A DNA stretch of 32,187 bases from Rummeliibacillus pycnus_B (lineage in GTDB: Bacteria > Bacillota > Bacilli > Bacillales_A > Planococcaceae). Below the pieces are notes generated by a model. It saw only the letters and a list, made by a program, of their open reading frames with translations, was not told where the DNA came from and did no database searches. Positions 17,029 to 25,550 of this stretch are shown piece after piece (within the stretch, counting starts at the first letter, position 1; each line of letters opens with the position of its first letter). Location: the NCBI RefSeq assembly GCF_050459865.1, contig NZ_JBCMNM010000073.1, forward strand, positions 1 through 32,187, given 5' to 3'. A program made the position numbers and the translations under genes.

Positions 17029-17230
17029 CTTATTAATAGATATTTTGTAATAATACGTAATATTATCTATCTAGATTAATACTATTCTAATAAAATGACA
17101 TAAATTATATATATCCTTTCTTTCAAATTACGTCATATTCTTCTTTATTTTATCTAAATATATGATTATTTGAAAAAAAACCTGTAATTTTGGGGGATTT
17201 TACTCAATTAAAGTCGTAATCTCGGACATC

Positions 17231-17258
17231 TGTTACATAACTGTAATATAACTGTAAA
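17231..17258 (+). promoter_or_regulatory. Triple WalR (YycF) half-site array
   Basis: TGTTAC, ATAAC, TGTAAT, ATAAC, TGTAAA: three hexamers fitting TGTWAH at exact 11-base steps, with identical spacers. It lies just before a promoter-like region (TTGCGT at 17264, TATAAA near 17290), 125 bases upstream of an NlpC/P60 endopeptidase gene. WalR activates such genes (lytE, cwlO, yocH) in Bacillus subtilis. The remainder of 17029-17382 is AT-rich and empty. Confidence 0.7.
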
Positions 17259-17382
17259 CGAAATTGCGTTGTCATTTTTTCAGATTTTTTATAAAGTTAT
17301 AAATGTAAATATAACAAATACAAAAACAATCGTTTAAATACTATATATACAAAACATTGTTGAGAATAGTTGGGGGAATTTG

Positions 17383-18120
17383 ATGAATAAGAAAGCATTA
17401 TTTACAGCAATCGCATCAAGTGCACTAGCATTAACACTTAGCTTTGGACATGTGAAAGCTGCAGAAAATAACGAAACAACATCTAATGTGACTAAAAACA
17501 CAGAAGTAACAATGGTAGCTGATTCTAAAGCTACACCAATGAGCGGAAAATATCATGTTACTGCAAGTTCATTAACTTTACGTGCTGATTCTACAACAAG
17601 CTCAAAAGCATTAGCATATTACAACAAAAATACAACAGTAAATGCAAAATACAAAAAAGTTGCCGGCGGAAAAACTTGGTATAAAGTTACCGTTAAAGGT
17701 AAAACAGGTTGGATGTCAGCAGCATACTTAAAAAAAGGTGCTGGCGTTAAAAAAACATCTGAAAGTGCTGAAACTAGTGATATCGTAAGCACTGCTAAAA
17801 ACTACCTTGGTGTTCCTTATGTATATGGTGGTACAACCCCTTCTGGTTTTGATTGCAGTGGTTTTACTCGTTATGTCTATGCTAAACATGGTATCTCTTT
17901 ACCACGTACAAGCCGTGCACAACGCGAAGCTGTTAAATATACTAATAATCCACAACCAGGAGATTTAGTATTCTTCAACGTTGGTGGTGGCGCAATTACT
18001 CACGTTGCTATTTATGCTGGTAATGGCATGTTAGTACATGCAGCAGGTGATCATGTTCAATTCCAAACAATGAGCACTTACTGGAAATACTACGTACACA
18101 GCTACGGCACAGTACGTTAA
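17383..18120 (+). CDS. Secreted SH3b-NlpC/P60 peptidoglycan endopeptidase
   Basis: Second wall endopeptidase, 245 residues. A TTG lies directly before the ATG at 17383; the ATG is taken because GGGGGAA is correctly spaced. The signal peptide is 1-26 with an AXA-type site (HVKA before AENN). A short Thr/Asn linker is followed by one bacterial SH3 domain at about 55-118 (LTLRADSTTSSKAL, TGWMSAAYL), which binds wall peptides. The NlpC/P60 domain at about 132-245 has Cys158 in GFDCSGF, His207 in THVAIYAGN and His219 in LVHAAG. It faces the same way as the LysM endopeptidase but is separated from it by a strong terminator and has its own WalR-type regulatory region. Growth-linked WalRK control is inferred from that array. 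Confidence 0.93.
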   Translation: MNKKALFTAIASSALALTLSFGHVKAAENNETTSNVTKNTEVTMVADSKATPMSGKYHVTASSLTLRADSTTSSKALAYYNKNTTVNAKYKKVAGGKTWYKVTVKGKTGWMSAAYLKKGAGVKKTSESAETSDIVSTAKNYLGVPYVYGGTTPSGFDCSGFTRYVYAKHGISLPRTSRAQREAVKYTNNPQPGDLVFFNVGGGAITHVAIYAGNGMLVHAAGDHVQFQTMSTYWKYYVHSYGTVR

Positions 18121-18156
18121 TTAAATTTAAAAAGCCCAACTATTCATACAACAATC

Positions 18157-18205
18157 AAAACCCTAAGCAAAGGCCTTATCTGCAAAGTCTTTTGCTTAGG
18201 GTTTT
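18157..18205 (+). terminator. Terminator of the SH3b endopeptidase gene
   Basis: AAAACCCTAAGCAAA (18157-18171) pairs perfectly over 15 bases with TTTGCTTAGGGTTTT (18191-18205). Confidence 0.9.
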
Positions 18206-18509
18206 ACTTATACTTTTTATAGCGGATCTTTAATTTCAAGTTCTATAAACTTTATTAAAGTCTTCCAACTCAACTCCCCTAATGACAGTCAGATTTCAGC
18301 ACGCTTCCTCACTATTCTTACATTCATTCTATCAAGATGGTAATAGATAAAAATCACTTCCATCCTTACTTTCTTCCTTAATGCTCTAACACGGCTCCTG
18401 TAAGTTCCCTAGCTGATTCAGTAAACACTATAGATCAAATTAAGTAGATTTAGTTTAATATGAACAGAATAAGCCGAATAATCTCTTCAAACCTTCAATT
18501 CCTTAAGCC

Positions 18510-18640
18510 TCAAATAATTTTACCCAGGTGATAACATGAGACTTGGTTAAACAAATACTCTGCAACTTCTTCATTACTTTCTGATCCACTTATATAATGA
18601 TTCACTGCGTTTCATGTATTTCCACTGTAAATTTAGACAT
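18510..18640 (-). pseudogene. Possible remnant of a decayed small gene
   Basis: On the minus strand an ATG with GGGGTG before it opens MSKFTVEIHE and stops after two more codons. A shift of one base continues the protein-like text NHYISGSESNEEVAEYLFNQ up to a stop at 18510. Further short protein-like pieces lie downstream on the minus strand to about 18240, broken by stops. The family is not recognised. It could equally be chance open frames. Otherwise 18206-18640 holds no gene. Confidence 0.2.
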
Positions 18641-18684
18641 AAAAACACCCCGTAAATGTTAGTTGGCGTCTAACCTTTACGGGG
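18641..18684 (-). terminator. Terminator of the trypsin-like protease gene
   Basis: CCCCGTAAA plus GTTAG (18648-18662) pairs with CTAAC plus TTTACGGGG (18670-18684), with one internal mismatch. On the minus strand TGTTTTT follows. It lies about 30 bases past the stop at 18717. Confidence 0.9.
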
Positions 18685-18716
18685 CAATTCATAATTTGGT
18701 TTTCTATTGTTATTTG

Positions 18717-20279
18717 TTATTGTGGGATATTTGATTCACCATTTGATGATTCAGGCGGTAGGTTATCTTTAGCGGTACTATCTGTATTGTCTGTACTGTC
18801 TGTACTGTCTGTACTGTCTGTATTCCCTTTTACAGCATCTTTATTTTTATCAACGCTTTGTTTGTTAAATATTGTGCTGTCGCCTTCAGTAGTGCCCTGA
18901 TTCCCATTTGTATTACTTGAATCATTTGTTGATTCAGTTTCTGCATTCGTCGGTTGATTATCATCGGATGAGCTTAAAATATCTATTTTTGAAAACTGAT
19001 AGTCACCGTAGTCATCAATCACAATTGTATAACGGATTGTTTCTTTTAGTTTGTGTTCCTGTTTTGTCTTCACATCAGTATAAATAAATGTTGAATTGAC
19101 ATCTACTGTTGCGTACTCATCATAGATATTAATTTTACCGATTGTATGTTGTAAATCTTTGTATTTCTTATCATCTGCTGAATAATTCTCAAGCATTTTT
19201 TTAACTGTATCAATCGCACTACTTCTTGGTAACGTATATGTTTCGTAATATTTTTGCGAATTGTCTTTGATAGTTAATGGGAACAAATCATAATAACCAT
19301 CGACGAATTCTTTTGCTAAATCTTTTCCTAGATAAGCATCTTTTTTATGATTATCTTCAAAATTTTGATTGTCATCGATGTTGATTTTAACGTCTTTGTT
19401 TGACCATTTTGTAATGAGAGACATGACTTTACTAATTGGAATTGCATAACCAATTTCAGGTTCATCCGTAAGTATTATTGAGTTAATCCCGATTACATTA
19501 CCTGTTTGTGCATTAATCAATGGGCCACCACTTGATCCTGAATGTAAGCGGGCTGTCATTTCATATAATCCATTATATGTGTATTCATCTGTGAATTCCG
19601 CGCCTATACTAGTAATTTTACCTTCTGTTGAAGTACCACCCTTATTGTTTGGACTACCAATTGCAATGACTGGTGTACTCACTTTTGCAGGTGCAGTATC
19701 TAATACAAGTGGGTCTTTTCCAGCTAGTTCAGGTACCCGAATTAAAGCAACATCTGTTTTTTTCGAAATCCCAATAACTTGACCTTGAAATTCTTGACCG
19801 TGTTCATTTGATACTAATACATAACCAGCATCTTTTGCAACGTGTGCATTTGTAATAATGTCTCCTTTTTTATTGAAAAGAAACCCTGAACCTTGTTGTA
19901 AATCTGTATATACTGTATATACTTGTGTTTTTGCATTCGCAATGATAGCATCCGTATCATTTTTTGGCATGGTCACATCTGTAGAATCTTTTGTCGTTGT
20001 ATCTTCATCATTCGATTGAATATCATTTGTTACAGTACCCTCTGCACGACTGGTAGAATCGGTACTCTCTGTTTGATTTGAATCCTTTTTAGTTGTTGGA
20101 TTTTCCTTCGTTGTTTTATGAACGTTTTGAACTTTAATATGATCATTATTTGTTGCTGCTTTATCGTTTTTCGTTAGGAGCATATACGCACCCGTAATAA
20201 CTGCAATAAACAAAACAATTGAAACAGCTATTCTTTTTATGGATGCTTTCTTAGGTTGATATCGTCGATTATTCGTCAC
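18717..20279 (-). CDS. Membrane-anchored trypsin-like (HtrA-type) serine protease without PDZ
   Basis: Chymotrypsin-fold serine protease facing the outside. The frame is open to a TTG at 20336, but the GTG at 20279 (MTNNRRYQPKK) with AGGAAGTGG upstream gives a normal basic cytosolic tail, so 520 residues are taken. The membrane segment is at about 14-35, then a Thr/Asp/Asn linker to about 110. The protease domain (about 118-295) has His146 in TNAHV, Asp176 in KTDVALI and Ser250 in GSSGGPL. HtrA-family proteins normally carry a PDZ domain. Here the C-terminal part (about 316-446, AKEFVDGYYDLFPL onward) looks instead like an NTF2-like domain as in TcaA-type proteins. The tail is Asp/Ser/Thr/Asn-rich with a short tandem repeat. 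Role in surface quality control is inference. It is a single gene, convergent with the SH3b endopeptidase. Confidence 0.85.
   Translation of the reverse strand: MTNNRRYQPKKASIKRIAVSIVLFIAVITGAYMLLTKNDKAATNNDHIKVQNVHKTTKENPTTKKDSNQTESTDSTSRAEGTVTNDIQSNDEDTTTKDSTDVTMPKNDTDAIIANAKTQVYTVYTDLQQGSGFLFNKKGDIITNAHVAKDAGYVLVSNEHGQEFQGQVIGISKKTDVALIRVPELAGKDPLVLDTAPAKVSTPVIAIGSPNNKGGTSTEGKITSIGAEFTDEYTYNGLYEMTARLHSGSSGGPLINAQTGNVIGINSIILTDEPEIGYAIPISKVMSLITKWSNKDVKINIDDNQNFEDNHKKDAYLGKDLAKEFVDGYYDLFPLTIKDNSQKYYETYTLPRSSAIDTVKKMLENYSADDKKYKDLQHTIGKINIYDEYATVDVNSTFIYTDVKTKQEHKLKETIRYTIVIDDYGDYQFSKIDILSSSDDNQPTNAETESTNDSSNTNGNQGTTEGDSTIFNKQSVDKNKDAVKGNTDSTDSTDSTDNTDSTAKDNLPPESSNGESNIPQ
18781..18825 (-). 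repeat. 9-bp coding tandem repeat (five units)
   Basis: Five units of TCTGTAYTG or a close variant (18781-18825). On the minus strand they encode repeated Asp-Ser/Asn-Thr in the protease tail. The unit is three codons, so copy-number change would alter tail length without a frameshift. Confidence 0.8.
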
Positions 20280-20398
20280 TTCACATCCACTTCCTATCTT
20301 AAAAAATTCTCTACTATATATAGACGTATGAATCAAACCTAAAGTTTCAAAAATATGTTAAATAAATCAATATTATAAATCCATTTTCAATTTTTAAA

Positions 20399-20488
20399 TA
20401 CGAACATTTCAACACATTAATAATCAGATTTGGACATCATTAAATGTTCGTATATTTTATATGAATTTTGCATAATGAAATTGCTTCA
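20399..20488 (+). repeat. Short form of the TACGAACATTT element with flank module
   Basis: Perfect 11-base inverted ends TACGAACATTT (20399-20409) and AAATGTTCGTA (20442-20452) enclose only 32 bases. The flank module TATGAATTTTGC to TTGCTTCA (20460-20488) follows. It is the short counterpart of 25040-25325. The rest of 20280-20785 is AT-rich with no gene. Confidence 0.75.
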
Positions 20489-20785
20489 AATATCATCTTA
20501 TTTATCATTTTTCACAAAGATTATCATAGCACAAATTCATTAGAATAGAATGAGAAATTTGGAATTTTATTTAGGAAAATTCTCCTTTTTTGGTCTACCC
20601 CATTTTTGTGATTGTATGTATGAAATTAAATAAATATTTTATGGAGATTTATCCACATTTTTTAGTTAGTGGTGCAGTTTCTTAAGGAATCTTTTTTGAA
20701 CTAACTTCGTCTATTGTATTTTAAAAGACCATTAAAAACTATTACTCTTTCAGAAGTTTTGTTCGTTCAATTTATTGTACGTGTT

Positions 20786-20813
20786 TTGAACATAGGTGTT
20801 TGTAGTATATAAT
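20786..20813 (+). promoter_or_regulatory. Sigma-A promoter of tagA
   Basis: TTGAAC (20786-20791), 16 bases, TATAAT (20808-20813), about 40 bases before the tagA start. A good match to the vegetative consensus. Confidence 0.7.
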
Positions 20814-20852
20814 AGGAAGAAATATTACTCACGAACGTGGAAAGGTTAGATT

Positions 20853-21578
20853 ATGAAGAAGATAGATATATTAGGGATTCCTTTTGTAGATACGACGAAA
20901 AGTGATTTTGTCGATCATGTTGTGGATGAGTTGGAAATCACTAAAAAACCAATTTGTATCGTCACAGCGAATCCTGAGATTATAATGTTAGCAAAAGAAA
21001 ATAAGAGTTACGAAAAATGTTTATTAGATTCAAATTATGTAGTGGCTGATGGAATTGGCGTTGTTATCGGATCTAAAATGGTAGGTACTCCTTTAAAAGA
21101 GCGTATTCCTGGCTATGAACTTGTCCATGATTTTCTGAGAACAGCAAAAGAAGGTCATAATCGATTCTTCTTTTATGGTGGCAAGCCAGGTATCGCTAAA
21201 CAAGCTGCAGAAAATGCTAAAGCTATGTATCCACATATAAAAATTGTTGGCACAGCAGATGGTTATGGAGGCAATGGTGATGGTAATGAAGTTGCAGAAA
21301 TGGCCGCTGAACTAAACCCTGATTTTATTTTTGTAGCAACTGGTGCTCCAATTCAAGAAGAATGGATTGCAAACCATCGTGACCAATTTTCAAACGCTGT
21401 CATGATGGGAGTCGGGGGAAGCTTAGACGTACTGTCAGGAAATGTTGATCGTGCACCTGATATCTTCATCAATCTAAATCTAGAATGGTTCCACCGCTTG
21501 ATCACTCAACCAACTAGATTTAAACGAATGTTGAAAATTCCAGTATTTTTAATGAAAGTAAAACAATCGAAGAAATGA
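20853..21578 (+). CDS. tagA: TagA, N-acetylmannosaminyltransferase (WecG/TagA/CpsF, GT26)
   Basis: Adds ManNAc to the GlcNAc-PP-undecaprenol made by TagO, completing the disaccharide of the wall teichoic acid linkage unit, at the inner membrane face. All family signatures are present: IVTANPEIIMLA near 36-47, catalytic-type Asp66 in YVVADGIGVV, the ERIPG loop, FFYGGKPGIAKQAA, PDFIFVATGAPIQEEW, and GVGGSLDVLSG. The basic C-terminal tail (TQPTRFKRMLK onward) fits membrane attachment. At 241 residues it is close to the family norm. RBS GGAAAGG precedes the ATG. It is transcribed alone from its own promoter with its own terminator; no other tag genes adjoin it. tagO and tagV are 15 kb away in the same window. 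Confidence 0.94.
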   Translation: MKKIDILGIPFVDTTKSDFVDHVVDELEITKKPICIVTANPEIIMLAKENKSYEKCLLDSNYVVADGIGVVIGSKMVGTPLKERIPGYELVHDFLRTAKEGHNRFFFYGGKPGIAKQAAENAKAMYPHIKIVGTADGYGGNGDGNEVAEMAAELNPDFIFVATGAPIQEEWIANHRDQFSNAVMMGVGGSLDVLSGNVDRAPDIFINLNLEWFHRLITQPTRFKRMLKIPVFLMKVKQSKK

Positions 21579-21583
21579 TTTAG

Positions 21584-21618
21584 AAAGTCAGCATTAGTGC
21601 TGACTTTTTGTTTTTTTA
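21584..21618 (+). terminator. Terminator of tagA
   Basis: AAAGTCAGCA, TTAG, TGCTGACTTT followed by TTG and a seven-T run, six bases past the stop. Confidence 0.95.
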
Positions 21619-21684
21619 ACTCAGAAAATTTCATTCTATAAAACAGTTTATACACAATCTCAAAACTAAAAGTACTTCCAAACT

Positions 21685-21720
21685 AAAAAATCCTAACCTC
21701 CGAAGAGATTAGGATTTTTT
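21685..21720 (-). terminator. Terminator of the large surface-protein gene
   Basis: AAAAAATCCTAA (21685-21696) pairs perfectly with TTAGGATTTTTT (21709-21720). Symmetric, so it can act on both strands; it lies 47 bases past the stop at 21767. Confidence 0.9.
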
Positions 21721-21766
21721 GTTACTCTTTAGCTTTCGAAATTTCAAAGAAGAAAAACTTCCCTAA

Positions 21767-24355
21767 TTATTCAGCTACAGTTACAGTCATTTTTACTGGT
21801 TTTTCGAATGTTACAGTTACACCGTCAGCAGTTAATGATTGGATTAATACTGTTACAGTACCAGCACCATTAACTGAACCATCATTACCAATTACAGTTT
21901 CATCAGTTGAAACTAGTTGTACTGTAGTTACTTCTGAAGCTGAAGTTGTTAAACCATTAAGTTGAGTAGCTTTAGCTAATGAAGCTTTAAATGAAGCTTT
22001 ATCCTTTGCAGAAGCAGTTAGGCTATATGAAGTAAAGTCAGCTTTATTAGCTACAGTAGTATCAATAACAGATACATCTTGTGATTTAATAACGATTTCG
22101 CCAACTTTTACTGTTACAGTGAATTTGTCGCCAACTTTAACTTTAGTCGGATCTACAGTTACTTTATTGCTTGCAATTGTAAATGCTGTAGCATCTAATC
22201 CGCTAACAGATACAGTATAAACTTTTTCATCATCAATTTTTAATCCTTCAGCATCAACTTTATTTACTGCTGGTGTAAATGATAATGTGTTTGTATTTGC
22301 TGTATTTAGGTCAACTGCTGTAGGAATATTTACAACATCGTATTTAGAGAATGCGCCAGGAGCTTTAACTGTTAATGGTAATTTAACAGTTTTTTCACCT
22401 GCAGTAACTTCTACAGTGTAATTACCTGCAGTAGTTTGAGTTGGAACTGAGAATGTATATTCACCAGTTTTATCTGCTACCGGTGTAGCGGTAATAGGAG
22501 CTGGAGTAACATCTTTACCTGTTGCATCTTTAACAACAACTGTTGGGTTAGCGTTAAATGCATTACCATATTGATCTTTCACGTTGACAGTTACTGTTTT
22601 TGCATCGCCAGCAACGTTTGAAAGTAATACAGATGATTGATCTAAAGTTACAGAATCAACAGCTTTAGCAGCTTTTACTTTAACTTCTACAGTTTTAGTG
22701 AATAATACTTTACCATCTGTACCTAGTACTGATACTTTTACAGGTACTGTTCCATTAGCTAATACAGTGATTGCACCAGATGTTTTATCAACAACAGCTA
22801 CATCAGTATTTAATGATTCATAGTTAAGTGTAAAACCAGTAGAAATAGCAGATCCAAGTTGATCTTTTACTTGTGCAGCAATTTTGTATGATGCACCATT
22901 ATAAACTTCATCAGAAACTTGATCAAAATTTGGAGTTGTACCAGTGAATACTGTCCAAGCTGAAATTGAAGTAGGTTTTACTGTTTCAGCTTTGATTGAA
23001 ACTTCTTTACTTTCTGCAAGAACTTTTTCACCATCTTTAATTACAACTTTAGCATTAATAGTTGAACCTGCTGCTAATTTAATAATACCTGTTGAAGAAT
23101 TAATGCTGTTAGATGAAGAAACGAATGATACATTAGCATTTGGTGCTTGGTAAAGTGAAGTTACATCAACGCCGTTTTCATCTAATGCTTTATATTTGAA
23201 TGTTGTATCAGTATTATCAGCAACTGTTTGATCAGCAACTTCGATAGAAGCAGGAACAAGAGATCCAACAACTAATTCAGACGATAATGTTGCATCAGTA
23301 ACTTTTACATCTACTGAATAAGTAGTTTTTGCTGAAACAGCGTTGTAGAATTCTAAAGTTGCAGATTTTTTATCATTAGCAAGTTTAATATTTTTAACGA
23401 CTTGTTTTTCACCAGTTACTTTGTTTGTTACAGTGAATGCAGCTTTATCAATTGATTCTAATTTTTGGTTAAATTCAACTGTTGCTGTTGTAGGGTTTAA
23501 AGCTTTTACAGATTCAACTGCAAGATCAGCTTCGCCAACTACTACAGTCAATGTTGATGCTGATGTATTGCCTGAAGCATCTTTAGCAGCATAAGTGATT
23601 GTGTAAGTGCCAGCTACTTTAGTGTCGATTGCTTTAACTTCTTTACCGTCTTGGTCTTTGATTTCTGTAACAACTTTAACTTTTGAGTCAACGTTATCTT
23701 TTACAGAAGCTTTTGGTGTTGCGAATTCTGCACCGTTTTTAAGTTCGATTTTGTCGCCAGATTTGTGACCGTCGATTGTAATTACTGGAGCAGTTTTGTC
23801 AGCTACGACTTTACCGTTTTTGTAAAGAACGTCTACACCTTTAACTACGACAATACCTTCAGCACGTTTACCGTTAATGTAGAAGTAACCATATGATGTT
23901 GTACCGTTGAATTTTTTACCGTCTTTGTAGTAAGTACCATTAGAAGTTTTACCAGTGAATCTCACACCGTCTTTGTAGTAGTTACCATATGATGTTGTAC
24001 CAGTGAATGCTTTACCTGCTTTGTAGTAAACACCTTTGTATGTAGCAGTAGCTTTTACACCGTTTTTGTAATAAGTTTTGCTTACTAAACCAGTGAATAG
24101 TTTACCTGATTTATAGTATTTACCTTTGTAAGTACCAGTGTAAGCTTTACCGTCTTTGTAAAGTACTGATTTGTAAGATTTGTAACCTTTTACTGCTTTT
24201 TTAGTTTTTGCGTCTACTAGTTTACCTTTTGAAACTTTGTAAGTAGTTTTTGCAGATGCTGTTGTGTCAGCAGCAACTACTGCAGATGTGATAACAGAAG
24301 CACCTAGAACTAATGCAGTTGCAGATTTAACGAATTTCATTTTGTAGTTTGTCAT
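21767..24355 (-). CDS. Large secreted surface (S-layer-like) protein with YKxGK repeats and Ig-like domains
   Basis: 862 residues. A signal peptide (1 to about 35, KFVKSATALVLGASVITSAV) is followed at about 36-185 by eight 13-16-residue repeats of the pattern xxYYKxGKxFTGxx, rich in Lys, Tyr and Gly. After DKTAPVITIDG comes an Ig-like domain of the DUF5011 or HYR kind (about 187-275). Further beta-sandwich modules resemble the Ig-like parts of Geobacillus and Lysinibacillus S-layer proteins (TTATVEFNQKLESIDKAAFT; two VKDQxG stretches). No cysteine is seen, typical of S-layer subunits. No SLH domain, sortase motif or known wall-binding module is seen, so the basic repeats may hold it to the anionic wall; that is inference. 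RBS AAAGGAG lies eight bases before the ATG. It has a structured leader shared with the gene at 25551-26387. Identity as the main S-layer subunit is likely but not proven. Confidence 0.82.
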   Translation of the reverse strand: MTNYKMKFVKSATALVLGASVITSAVVAADTTASAKTTYKVSKGKLVDAKTKKAVKGYKSYKSVLYKDGKAYTGTYKGKYYKSGKLFTGLVSKTYYKNGVKATATYKGVYYKAGKAFTGTTSYGNYYKDGVRFTGKTSNGTYYKDGKKFNGTTSYGYFYINGKRAEGIVVVKGVDVLYKNGKVVADKTAPVITIDGHKSGDKIELKNGAEFATPKASVKDNVDSKVKVVTEIKDQDGKEVKAIDTKVAGTYTITYAAKDASGNTSASTLTVVVGEADLAVESVKALNPTTATVEFNQKLESIDKAAFTVTNKVTGEKQVVKNIKLANDKKSATLEFYNAVSAKTTYSVDVKVTDATLSSELVVGSLVPASIEVADQTVADNTDTTFKYKALDENGVDVTSLYQAPNANVSFVSSSNSINSSTGIIKLAAGSTINAKVVIKDGEKVLAESKEVSIKAETVKPTSISAWTVFTGTTPNFDQVSDEVYNGASYKIAAQVKDQLGSAISTGFTLNYESLNTDVAVVDKTSGAITVLANGTVPVKVSVLGTDGKVLFTKTVEVKVKAAKAVDSVTLDQSSVLLSNVAGDAKTVTVNVKDQYGNAFNANPTVVVKDATGKDVTPAPITATPVADKTGEYTFSVPTQTTAGNYTVEVTAGEKTVKLPLTVKAPGAFSKYDVVNIPTAVDLNTANTNTLSFTPAVNKVDAEGLKIDDEKVYTVSVSGLDATAFTIASNKVTVDPTKVKVGDKFTVTVKVGEIVIKSQDVSVIDTTVANKADFTSYSLTASAKDKASFKASLAKATQLNGLTTSASEVTTVQLVSTDETVIGNDGSVNGAGTVTVLIQSLTADGVTVTFEKPVKMTVTVAE

Positions 24356-24450
24356 TTTCCATTCTCCTTTAACAGATGAACTATAATTGGATCACCATAT
24401 TTGCATTTCATACACGAAGATATTCCATATATCCCCTGTTAGTAATCCTT
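24356..24450 (-). promoter_or_regulatory. Structured 5' leader of the large surface-protein gene
   Basis: Read as RNA: GGAUUACUA (complement of 24440-24448) pairs with UGGUGAUCC (complement of 24389-24397), nine pairs including two G-U. The motif GGGGAUAUAUGGAAUAU (24420-24436) lies just inside the 5' arm and is nearly identical in the leader at 26388-26480. A -10-like TATAGT sits about five bases before the helix, so the helix would lie close to the 5' end of the mRNA. Between 24481 and 25030 only AT-rich sequence is seen. Confidence 0.6.
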
Positions 24451-25039
24451 ACTGACTATACTATCATAAAATATTTGTGTTTTTAATAGAATTTACATTT
24501 TTTTTATTAAAATTATGAATAATAATCAATTATTACTATTAATTTTATATTATTTACCTTTTATAGTTATGATTATTATACGATTAATTACTTATTATTT
24601 ATATTTAGGTAAATAATGTATGTTAAATAGTTTGAATTTTAATAATTTTAATATAAATCATTGGTAATCAAGGATATTTTAATAAAAAATTAACAATTAG
24701 TAGTGTCATTTGTATGTATATACTTACTGATATTCACTTAAAAATATTTGGAATATATATAGTTCTACTATATTAATTAGCATTACTTTATAACTAAATG
24801 TTCGTTTTTCATACATTTTACAGTGGTTTTTTTCGACAAAACAAGCTAATTATTCGTGTTTTGAGTTATCAATATCTAAAATAAGGTAAAATGTCATCTG
24901 ATAATTTTTCGAATCCTGTTTTTCTATTTAACTTTAGTCTCATTTACCCATAAACACCCCAAAACACTTTCATCATTATATTTTCCATGTGCAAATACTC
25001 ATAATTCTATGTATAGACAATTCTTTTGAATATATTACT

Positions 25040-25325
25040 TGAATCAATTTCATAAATTCATAAAGAATATACGAACATTTATTGTCCCATATTGTTCACT
25101 ACTTCGCTTTCGACGATAAGTCCTCGAAAATGCATAAGTTTAAATTACGAATAGTAAAAGAACGCCACGTCCTGTGGCGACGACTCCATGACCAACATCC
25201 TATTGCCCCGAGGAGGCTTGCATCTGACATTTCACTTTCGACGATGCAGGAAAACACTGATGCTTGCCCACGGAAAGCGCCTGTCTACCCAAATCTGAAT
25301 ACTTTCATGTGTTGAAATGTTCGTA
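25040..25325 (-). repeat. Long form of the TACGAACATTT element with core-like interior
   Basis: Perfect inverted ends TACGAACATTT (25070-25080) and AAATGTTCGTA (25315-25325) enclose about 234 bases. The interior (for example CGCCACGTCCTGTGGCG at 25163 and GCCCCGAGGAGGC at 25205) is the diverged reverse complement of the 169-bp core at 31999-32167. A flank module at 25040-25062 repeats 59-87 and 20460-20488 in inverse orientation. Open frames across it have no RBS or protein character and are not called. Confidence 0.8.
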
Positions 25326-25422
25326 TTTTAAACCGAAAATAGATTATGAAATATTAAAATCCATAAAAATATGCCTAAAAAAGTCGGCGAACTATTTAAA
25401 TTCTAAAAAAACTTTATGTATC

Positions 25423-25457
25423 AAAAAAACACTAATCTACTATTAGATTAGTGTTTT
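25423..25457 (-). terminator. Terminator of the small surface-protein gene
   Basis: AAAACACTAATCT (25426-25438) pairs perfectly with AGATTAGTGTTTT (25445-25457). On the minus strand a T run follows. It lies about 95 bases past the stop at 25551. Confidence 0.88.
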
Positions 25458-25550
25458 CTCTCTTTTGAATTATTCTTGCTAAAGTTTGTTACTAGAAAAT
25501 TAAATACCTGCTTTAAAGTTCTTTTATGGATTGAATGAATTTGGTCTGTT

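Noticed and set aside
18781..18825. Tandem 9-bp units as a CRISPR array or phase-variation switch
   Set aside because: The units are contiguous, with no spacers, and are in-frame multiples of three, so they are neither CRISPR nor an on/off frameshift switch.
25082..25446. Two open frames (77 and 60 codons) across the long repeat element
   Set aside because: They lie in non-coding repeat sequence, have no ribosome site, and their text follows the repeat rather than any protein pattern.
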